Assembly: GCF_025996515.1 (NCBI RefSeq) | Contig: NZ_BLRH01000009.1 | Coordinates: 1,270,692-1,334,691, forward strand | Source: Rhizohabitans arisaemae | Lineage (GTDB): Bacteria; Actinomycetota; Actinomycetes; Streptosporangiales; Streptosporangiaceae | Direction of reading: 5' to 3' | DNA: 64,000 nt | Part shown: piece after piece, positions 53,092-59,156 of the stretch | Numbering within the stretch: position 1 is the first letter of the stretch | How the letters are laid out: every line of letters begins with the position of its first letter | The notes under the pieces: generated by a model | Seen by the model: the letters and a program-made list of their open reading frames with translations, nothing else | Databases searched by the model: none | What the model was told of the DNA's origin: nothing | Translations under genes and position numbers: made by a program

Positions 53092-53150
53092 CAAGGCCTG
53101 ACCTGCGACTTTACCTCGGGGCCACAGATCATCCCTGGAGGCATCGCATC
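53092..53150 (+). repeat. CRISPR leader/repeat relic, left
   Basis: The sequence ggatcaaggcctgacctgcg followed by actttacc and cggg matches the leader of the array at 63.7 kb (gatcaaggtctgacctgcga, and later cctgcggctttaccctaggg). It is followed at 53121-53150 by a 30-nt unit that shares the core GATCATCCCTGGAGG and a GATCGCA-like end (gcatcgcatc) with the array repeat. No second repeat follows at normal spacing. A single degenerate unit behind a leader suggests an array that lost its spacers. Confidence 0.55.
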
Positions 53151-53422
53151 GTGAAGCTCGGCGACCAGTGCCTCATCAGCAACGTTCGCCCTGTCGACGA
53201 CGGCCCGTAGGCGCTGGTCGTCGGCATGGCGGTTTCGCCAGATGATGTAGCGGCGGATCATGCTGCCCCGCATGCCCCCGCACCGCGCGTGGTGTGGCCG
53301 GCTCGCGCAGACCCACTGCCGGCGCCTACCCGCGTGAGCTGCCCCCAGTGGGCTGACCGCCCTTGACGAGACGATGTCAGCGACGCGTGAACCGTGCCCC
53401 GGTTCCGACGCTTGTCCACTTT

Positions 53423-53707
53423 TCAGCCGCCGCCGACAAGATGGAGCTGCGCGCCGGGATGCGCGGGCATCCACCCCTGGCCCAAGGCACTGCGGACACG
53501 AGCCCGAACCACTGCCGGCACGATCGGGGACATCGAGTGCGACGACCCCACCACAAGGACAGAGCCCTGCGGATCCACCTGCTGGACCACGAAGGAAGCC
53601 CCCAGCCCGCCCTTGCAGTACACGCACTCCGAATCTCTCCGCACCTGCCACCGGTAATCGGCGCCGTCCACCGTGATGAGCCGTGAGTGCCGTCGGTTGA
53701 GAGCCAT
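53423..53707 (-). CDS. Small conserved-looking hypothetical protein
   Basis: 94 residues from the ATG at 53707 (MALNRRHSRLITVDGADYRW). The N terminus LNRRHSRLITVDG-x-DYRW-x-V-R-R resembles a small family of actinomycete proteins of unknown function. A GWMPAHPGAQLHLVG end fits the same family. One C-x2-C (CVYC). It lies between two CRISPR-repeat relics, on the opposite strand to the leader. The stretch 53151-53422 next to it contains a short minus-strand frame (MIRRYIIWRNRHADDQRLRA from 53261) that may be the tail of a lost gene; its family is not recognised with confidence. Confidence 0.6.
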   Translation of the reverse strand: MALNRRHSRLITVDGADYRWQVRRDSECVYCKGGLGASFVVQQVDPQGSVLVVGSSHSMSPIVPAVVRARVRSALGQGWMPAHPGAQLHLVGGG

Positions 53708-53815
53708 CACCAACCTCCTGTCAGAACTGGGCCCCGTCATGATCCCCAACCGTGACAGGGCACCACAACAGGGCGAACGTCGTCTGATGCGGCACTAGCT
53801 CACCGTAGCCGCCGG

Positions 53816-53845
53816 GTCACAGATCATCCCTGGAGGCAGGACCGG
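53816..53845 (+). repeat. CRISPR repeat relic, right
   Basis: This 30-nt unit begins gtcacagatcatccctggag, identical over 20 nt to the degenerate last repeat of the array at 63892. It directly abuts the stop codon of the TPR gene at 53846. Together with 53121-53150 it could mark the two ends of a former array now filled by 665 bp of other DNA. Confidence 0.6.
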
Positions 53846-55186
53846 CTAGATGCCGGGGGTGGGGAGGTCGGGTTCGCCGATGCGGCGGTGGAGGGCGAGG
53901 CTCGCCTGGATGATTTCCTCGGTGTCCTGGTCGATGTGGGCGTACGGCTGGAGGTTGCCGAGGACGCCGCGGCTCCAGCCGACCAGGTCTCGCGCCATCC
54001 CCTGATGGCCGCCCGCGTGGTACACGCGTACCAGTTCGAGGAGGACCCGCGCCCAGGCCGGGCCGTACTCCCCGAATCGGTACCGGAGGTTGGTCTCGCC
54101 GGCCCGGGAGGCGAGCGAAAACAGGAAGTGTGCCTCCAGCCCGACCCGGCTTCCCGCGGCGGGGCTCGCCGGGAAAATCTGGAGCGCCGTTCTCGCCAAT
54201 CGGACGGCGAAGAGTGTGGCCGCCTGCGGCGAACACCGGTCGGCGACGCAGACGTTCGCATGCTGTGATCGCGGGTCGCAGAGAATCTCGTGGAGGTTCT
54301 CTCCGGCGACTTGGAGCGCCGCGGCCAGGGTGACCGGGTGCGGGCCGGCGAAACCCTGTTCGGCGGCGGTCGCCACGGCCGGGTTCGTCTGGCGTGCCTG
54401 CCCCAGCATGACCCGGGCTTTGGCGATCTGGCCTGACGCCTCCAGGTGTACACCCATTCGGGCCTGCTCGTAGACGACGTCACCGCCAAGCATTCCTTTC
54501 ACCGCGATCGCGATGTCGTCGGCGGTCAGCGCCAAGTCGAACCGGCCGGAGGCGGCGTGGGTCTCCGCGGCGACGGTGATCGCCCGATACAGGTACATCC
54601 CGTGCAGTCGGCTGTCCGGCAGCCGGTTGATCTCCTCGGCTTGGGACAGGTACATCCGGACGGCCCGGTCGGCCGATCCGGCCGCCAGATCGGGATCTCC
54701 GTATTTGGCCAGTACCGAGGCGTTCAGGCTGAGTACCCGGGCGAGGTCGAGATAGTGGGGGTTGCTTGCGGTTCGCGACTGCATGGCGCCGAGCGCGGTG
54801 TAGACGCCGATCGCCTCTTCCATTTTGAGTACGGCGGACGCGCCGGAGCCGTGTTCGGCGTAGGCGACGGCCAGGCGTGCCCGCGCGTCGGCGAGGAGGT
54901 TCGGCTTGTCCGTGCCGAGGTGGGATTCGAGCGCGGAATACAGCCGCTCACTCTCCTCCAACGCCTTGATCGCGAGCTTCGGTTCCCCGGTCGCGGTGAG
55001 GCTCGACCCCATGCTGTACAGCAACGACGCGAGTCGGCTCGTGACCCGGTCGTCGGCCGTCTGGGCACGCAGGAGTGACTCGGCTCGACGTAGCGATCCC
55101 AGGGCTTCGGCGTGCCGTCCCTGTGCCTGCGCGGCTACCGCGCGATGGTAGAGCTCGTCGATCTGCCGTTCCTGGAGCCAGGACAT
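53846..55186 (-). CDS. TPR-repeat protein, regulator-like, without a DNA-binding domain
   Basis: 446 residues from ATG at 55186, with GGGGTGATCT upstream. Almost entirely helical with TPR-like repeats: IDELYHRAVAAQAQGRHAEALGSLRRAESL, GEPKLAIKALEESERLYSAL, ADARARLAVAYAEHG, ALSLNASVLAKYGDPDLAAGSAD-like units and LELVRVYHAGGHQGMARDLV. It resembles the C-terminal half of XRE/TPR regulators but starts directly with the repeats and has no HTH, so it is probably a protein- or peptide-binding scaffold. It lies downstream of the Ro gene on the same strand with 331 bp between, a gap filled by two hairpins. Confidence 0.65.
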   Translation of the reverse strand: MSWLQERQIDELYHRAVAAQAQGRHAEALGSLRRAESLLRAQTADDRVTSRLASLLYSMGSSLTATGEPKLAIKALEESERLYSALESHLGTDKPNLLADARARLAVAYAEHGSGASAVLKMEEAIGVYTALGAMQSRTASNPHYLDLARVLSLNASVLAKYGDPDLAAGSADRAVRMYLSQAEEINRLPDSRLHGMYLYRAITVAAETHAASGRFDLALTADDIAIAVKGMLGGDVVYEQARMGVHLEASGQIAKARVMLGQARQTNPAVATAAEQGFAGPHPVTLAAALQVAGENLHEILCDPRSQHANVCVADRCSPQAATLFAVRLARTALQIFPASPAAGSRVGLEAHFLFSLASRAGETNLRYRFGEYGPAWARVLLELVRVYHAGGHQGMARDLVGWSRGVLGNLQPYAHIDQDTEEIIQASLALHRRIGEPDLPTPGI

Positions 55187-55280
55187 AGATCACCCCATTC
55201 TGATCAATCCTGACTTTAGGTCAGATCGGATTGACAGTGAAGGTTGTTTACCTGGAAGCCTTGCCAGAACACACCACTTA

Positions 55281-55342
55281 TCCGGTACGGGCGCGCTACC
55301 GAGCCCAGCCGTACCGGACTCGACGGCTAAGCCCATACCAAA
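55281..55342 (-). repeat. 62-nt hairpin unit B between TPR and Ro genes
   Basis: Outer arms tccggtacgggc and gcccataccaaa pair over 9 bp with one wobble on the minus strand. The right half shares actcgacggct and gccc(a/g)tacc with unit A at 55410-55471, starting 129 bp away in the same orientation. The inner part differs and has its own partial stem (agccgtaccgg). Conserved ends with a varying centre suggest structured RNA more than a protein site. Confidence 0.55.
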
Positions 55343-55409
55343 CTCCGCGTTAACCCGGAAAGTAGTGGGTTGCGAGACATGGAGGACATCACCGCTTCTG
55401 GACTTGTCC

Positions 55410-55471
55410 TCCGGTACGGGCAAGCCGTCGAACGCGTGCCACTCAGGCTCGACGGCTCGGCCCGTACCGAA
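55410..55471 (-). repeat. 62-nt hairpin unit A downstream of the Ro gene
   Basis: Arms cggtacgggc/gcccgtaccg (10 bp) and, after a one-base mismatch, agccgtcga/tcgacggct (9 bp) form a near-perfect 20-bp stem around a loop of about 17 nt. It begins about 47 nt after the Ro stop codon on the minus strand. It could be the Ro terminator, a stable small RNA or a processing signal. Related to unit B at 55281. Confidence 0.6.
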
Positions 55472-55517
55472 CCTCATAAATGGTGCGGGTTCGTCAGGTC
55501 AGTCAGGGTTCGTCAGG

Positions 55518-58286
55518 TCACTGCCACGGCCACCCGGCGTTCCGGCCGCGCTCGAGGAGCGGGATCAGCCGGAAGCAGGCGTCGGAGAATCCACCGAATT
55601 CATGGCGGTTCGCCTTGCCGGTCTGCATTGCCGCCTGCTGGTAGCCGCAGAGGTTGAACGAATAGATCGGGACATCCTGCGGCACCGCACGATCGACAGA
55701 CTCGCCCAGGTAGGGAAACGTCTGCATGTCGGAGAGAAGGATGACACGATCATGCTTCCGGTAGGTGGCCTTGATCGCCTCAGCGATCCGTGTCCCGTGC
55801 CCCACCTCACCGATTCGCTCGCAGAACCGGTTGATCTCCCGCAGCGGCGACGCCCCGGCATCGAACCGGTGGTGGAAGACACCGTCCGCGAATCCATGCA
55901 GATCCACCTTCGTCGCCCTGGACGCCAGAACCACACCGAACAACGCCGCCGCCTGCGCCGCGCTGACCGTGGACCGCGCCGACACCTGCCCCGCCGTCAT
56001 CGAAGCGGAGGTGTCGACCAGGACCAGGGTGCGCCCCGGCAGAGCGGGTACGCTACCCGTCGCCAGTGCGAGCGCCCGGTCAAGGGCGTCATGCCAGCGC
56101 TCCGACGGAGCGTTGCGGTAGGCGGAGTAGAACCGGAACGGGAACTGCCGGGACCGGGCGACCTCGTCGGGGTCCGTAAGCCGCGTGATGACCTCGCCGG
56201 CGGTCTCGTCGCCGACGCCCGCCTGGTCGAAGTTCCGCAGGTTGCGGAGGCAGTTGCCGGTCACGAGACCGTCAGCGATGAACAGGTTGGATGCCTCCAC
56301 CGTGACGCAGTAAGTCGCCCGCTCCCCGCCGTCTTCGATGGCGGCAACGCGGTCGAGGGCGATCGACTCGTCATAGCCGTGCATCTCGCTGCGCGCCGGA
56401 GCCACGTGGCGCAGCTTCTCTGCCAGTCGCGCTAGCGACGCAGCCTTGTAGCTGATCCGCAAGTCCAGCAGCTCGCTGAGCTTGACCAGGGCCGTCGCCC
56501 GGTTCACTTCCACGACGAACAAGGCCAGGCGACTAGTGATCGTCCTACCTCCGTCGAGGGTGGAGGTGGAGGTCTTGACCGCCCTCTCTCGCACAATGCT
56601 GGTTACGCCGAGGCGAAGCAGCGCGTCCGACACCTGCTGAGCAAGCCTCCGCGACACGGTCGCGTACTCCACCGAGCCGTGTGCAGTGCCCTTGGCGTTG
56701 ACGCGCTCCCGCACGCAGCCGTCGGTGTCGATGAGGCCGGAGATCGCCCCGATCCAGAATTCACGGCTGAACGGCCGGTTTGGCAGCGACTTCACCTCGC
56801 AGCGCTTGCCCCACACGTCGTAGCGGCGCAGGACCTCCGTGAGCGGGTTGAGCTTCCACTGCTTGAACGGAAAGCGCAGACGAACGATGCTGCCATTCGG
56901 GGTTTCAGTCACACGGCAGCCGTGCTTGACGACGTATTCGCGCATGAAGGCGACCGCACCATCGTCAGGGTTGCCGTGAAACTCTGGGGTCAGCGCGGTC
57001 ATGCCGCCGTCCCCGAGCATGGCGCCAACGAAGTAGCCGTCCCACGCGTCGCCCTCCTCGCCGAACTGGGATGCGGTCAGCGGGACGGGAATGCGGTCGC
57101 CGACGCGAAGGTCTCCCGTGGTGGTCCACTCCCACGCCTGGCGCCCACCGCGCCGCTGGCGAATCCAGCGGTGGTCGTAGGTCGCCTCGATGGTGCGGCC
57201 GGATACGAAGCGGATAGTGGCGACCGGGCGCACGCCGGTGTCGAGCCAGGCGGTCGGCGTGGTCGGCCCCAACGCGCCAACCGAGTGGTTGCGCGGCCCT
57301 TGGTTCGCGCCGTACTTCACCGGGCGGGTGTCCCACGCCTTGTCGTAGGACAGGACGGGCAGCTTGCGTGCGACGACCTCTTCGATCGGTGCGGTGGTCC
57401 CGTCGGGCAGCCATACCGGCGTTCCCTCCGCCAGGCAGGCCATGTACCCCATCGACGGGATCATCGCGGTCCACGCCTCGGCGTCCATCGGCCCCTGCAA
57501 CCAGCCGGCCAGCGCCTCCCAGGTGACCCCCGCCCGGCCCAGCCGCTCCGGCTCGCTCAGCACGGAACGCCGCTGCTCCACCGGCAACGCGAACAGATCC
57601 GCCCGATCACGAAGCAGCCGCAGCGTCTCCGGGATCGGCTTGTCCCGCCCGTGCCGACGGTCGAGGGCATGGGCGAACAGATCGCCCTGCCACCGGCTCT
57701 TGGCGTCGTCGGGAGACGGGTGAACCAGATCGATCACGTCGCCGAACCGCCACCCGCGCGAGTCGGTGTCGTACTTGAGGAGCGAGCGCTCGTTGTACAG
57801 GCGGCGTACGGCGTCCGCGATGCCGCGCTTCACCGGCTTGGGGACAGTCCGGCCGAACCTGGAATGCCAGTACGCGAGAGCCTCCCCCGGCTCGTCGGCA
57901 CGCTGCAGCACCGAGTCCACCAACTGACGGTTCATCCCGGTCAGCCCGGCCGCAAGTCGTACCTGTACCGCCTCCAGCGCCGCGGCGATCGGAGCGGACC
58001 GCATGTTCGCCTCGTCCCGCAGCCACGGCAGGAATCCGGCGAGCCATCCGACGTCCTCAACCGCCACCTGCCGGACCAGGTACCTGAATCTGTTGTCCCG
58101 CTTGTCCGCCTTCTCATAGAAGGTCTGCTCACCGACCATGTTCGTGACCGCCAGGAGGAAGAGCTCACCCTTGGTGCTCCGGAGGTAGCCGGGCGCACCC
58201 TCATAGGTGCGGGTCGACGGCATACTCTCGGTGACAACCGGACTGGTGACAGCGGTCTTCGCGGCCCGACGGTTGAACTTGGCCAT
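55518..58286 (-). CDS. rsr: Ro60-like TROVE-domain protein interrupted by an intein
   Basis: 922 residues from ATG at 58286 (AAGGAGGG upstream). Exteins of 283 and 244 residues join to a 527-residue Ro protein, the usual length. The N-extein is the HEAT-like TROVE ring (GYLRSTKGELFLLAVTNMVG, GWLAGFLPWLRDEANMRSAP, YLVRQVAVEDV). The C-extein completes the ring (CLRNLRNFDQAGV) and adds a vWA domain with MIDAS residues DTSAS and LLSDMQT. Residues 284-678 are an intein inserted into the conserved MA-(L/C)-LRNLRN motif. Bacterial Ro (Rsr) binds Y RNA through the ring, gates RNA entry to nucleases such as PNPase, and acts in rRNA or tRNA quality control. A Y RNA candidate lies directly upstream. Confidence 0.92.
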   Translation of the reverse strand: MAKFNRRAAKTAVTSPVVTESMPSTRTYEGAPGYLRSTKGELFLLAVTNMVGEQTFYEKADKRDNRFRYLVRQVAVEDVGWLAGFLPWLRDEANMRSAPIAAALEAVQVRLAAGLTGMNRQLVDSVLQRADEPGEALAYWHSRFGRTVPKPVKRGIADAVRRLYNERSLLKYDTDSRGWRFGDVIDLVHPSPDDAKSRWQGDLFAHALDRRHGRDKPIPETLRLLRDRADLFALPVEQRRSVLSEPERLGRAGVTWEALAGWLQGPMDAEAWTAMIPSMGYMACLAEGTPVWLPDGTTAPIEEVVARKLPVLSYDKAWDTRPVKYGANQGPRNHSVGALGPTTPTAWLDTGVRPVATIRFVSGRTIEATYDHRWIRQRRGGRQAWEWTTTGDLRVGDRIPVPLTASQFGEEGDAWDGYFVGAMLGDGGMTALTPEFHGNPDDGAVAFMREYVVKHGCRVTETPNGSIVRLRFPFKQWKLNPLTEVLRRYDVWGKRCEVKSLPNRPFSREFWIGAISGLIDTDGCVRERVNAKGTAHGSVEYATVSRRLAQQVSDALLRLGVTSIVRERAVKTSTSTLDGGRTITSRLALFVVEVNRATALVKLSELLDLRISYKAASLARLAEKLRHVAPARSEMHGYDESIALDRVAAIEDGGERATYCVTVEASNLFIADGLVTGNCLRNLRNFDQAGVGDETAGEVITRLTDPDEVARSRQFPFRFYSAYRNAPSERWHDALDRALALATGSVPALPGRTLVLVDTSASMTAGQVSARSTVSAAQAAALFGVVLASRATKVDLHGFADGVFHHRFDAGASPLREINRFCERIGEVGHGTRIAEAIKATYRKHDRVILLSDMQTFPYLGESVDRAVPQDVPIYSFNLCGYQQAAMQTGKANRHEFGGFSDACFRLIPLLERGRNAGWPWQ
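56253..57437 (-). mobile_element. LAGLIDADG intein within the Ro gene (395 residues)
   Basis: Starts at Cys284 (CLAEGTPVWLPDGT, block A), block B is GRTIEATYDHRWIRQ with T-x-x-H-like YDH, and it ends ASNLFIADGLVTGN followed by Cys as the +1 residue. The homing endonuclease core has two dodecapeptide-like motifs, FVGAMLGDGGM and ISGLIDTDGCV, each with an acidic residue. All splicing blocks seem present. The penultimate residue before the terminal Asn is Gly, not the usual His, a variation known from some active inteins. Uninterrupted reading frame and intact Cys1, Asn and Cys+1 favour a functional intein. Confidence 0.93.
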
Positions 58287-58340
58287 CCTTGCAGCCCTCC
58301 TTTTGCGGACTTGCGCCAAGGAGGAGCCGGCGCACGGCGG

Positions 58341-58477
58341 GTGCCCGAAATCAAGTCGGTGAGGGATACGTGTGGCGCTCTGCCAACTGAGCTACGAAGA
58401 CCGAAATCCTCGGCTGGACTCGAACCAGCGACAACCCCATTAACAATGGAAGTAACCCTCTCCTGCGCACCGGGCAC
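58341..58477 (-). ncRNA. yrlA: Candidate Y RNA, YrlA-like, with circularly permuted tRNA fold
   Basis: Read 5' to 3' on the minus strand: outer stem GTGCCCG (58471-58477) with CGGGCAC (58341-58347); stem GAGGGTTAC (58452-58460) with GTATCCCTC (58361-58369), one U-U mismatch; hairpin CCATT-gtt-AATGG (58437-58449); T arm GCTGG-TTCGAGT-CCAGC (58413-58429); stem CGAGGAT-TTCG-GTCTTCG (58395-58412), an acceptor-like helix closed by a UUCG tetraloop; D arm GCTC-agttggca-GAGC (58377-58392). The T arm precedes the D arm, so this is not an ordinary tRNA. This order and the paired ends match the tRNA-like module and Ro-binding stem of YrlA RNAs. It ends 55 nt before the Ro start codon, so it may be a separate RNA or part of the leader. 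Confidence 0.8.
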
Positions 58478-58542
58478 GCCATACGGCCATGCTCCTCCCG
58501 AGATCAGAGTCGGCGGCGGCACCTACTGTTCGAATCCAAATC

Positions 58543-58578
58543 GAAGTAGCCGCAGCCTTCGCACCGGGAGGTGCGAAA
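58543..58578 (-). repeat. 36-nt hairpin element, copy 1
   Basis: Plus-strand gaagtagccgcagccttcgc followed by accgggaggtgcgaaa. It recurs at 62379-62414 with two mismatches, and a truncated form (cttcgcaccggga) occurs near 62546. It contains the hairpin TTCGCACC-tcc-CGGTGCGAA on the minus strand. A T-loop-like TTCGAA is adjacent to each full copy. Function unknown; possibly part of degenerate tRNA-like or Y-like RNAs. Confidence 0.65.
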
Positions 58579-58789
58579 GTTGGGTGAGTCTCCGTGGAAC
58601 CTCTGCGAAAACTCGGGTGAAGTTGTGGTGCCGCGCGATTCCGGCCCCGTGACCGGTCTCGGCGGCGGTTCCCACCTTAGAGATCTTCGATCTACGGCGC
58701 ATCCGAATTATCGGAGTGTGCATCCCTCGTCGAGCACACGCGATCACATCGATGAGAGTGCGCAGCTGACGCCATAGTCGGCAGGCGGG

Positions 58790-58850
58790 CACCTGGCCCG
58801 ATTCGAACCAGCGACAGCTTCAAGAAGCGGACCCAGTCCGCGCATCGGAA
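58790..58850 (-). other. Degenerate tRNA/Y-RNA-like remnant
   Basis: The minus strand reads gctgtcgctggttcgaatc, nearly the T-arm region of the Y RNA candidate (ttgtcgctggttcgagtcc), but its 3' T-stem strand no longer pairs well. A small hairpin cttc-tt-gaag precedes it, at the place of the CCATT/AATGG hairpin in the Y RNA. No D arm is found at normal distance. The rest of 58579-59156 shows no gene; weak tRNA-like traces continue to about 59070. Confidence 0.45.
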
Positions 58851-59156
58851 ATCCCATTCACAAGCGATAGGTGAAACATGTTCGTCACCTGTTGATCTGT
58901 ATCACTGATCCAACGGAGGAATTTCCGGCTTCCTGAACTCAATGCATCGTCGAATCCGGTCTCCATTGATTCGATATCGGGATACCGATGCTCGCACGCC
59001 AGTGGCCCAGCTCAGGCATGGCCTGATCTCTTAGCGATTAAGCCATGACACCGCAGAACTCGAACACGTTGTGGATGACTCGCCTCGCGGGGCAAATCAG
59101 ATTTCGCGCCAGACGACAACCGCTCCCGGAGAGAACTTGGGTCTTTTGTGCCCAAG

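Noticed and set aside
53091..53261. A transposase C-terminal fragment (MIRRYIIWRNRH...)
   Set aside because: The sequence looks like the tail of some transposases, but no catalytic region or inverted repeats are visible and the family could not be named with confidence.
58361..58460. An ordinary tRNA gene on the minus strand
   Set aside because: T arm and D arm are both present, but the T arm comes first, there is no anticodon arm between them and the acceptor-like strands are joined by a UUCG loop. It fits a permuted Y-RNA-type fold instead.
58523..58792. An 89-codon minus-strand frame between the Y RNA and HNH genes
   Set aside because: Its end (LPVRRLRLL) is also encoded by the second copy of the hairpin element at 62.4 kb, and no protein family or ribosome site is seen.
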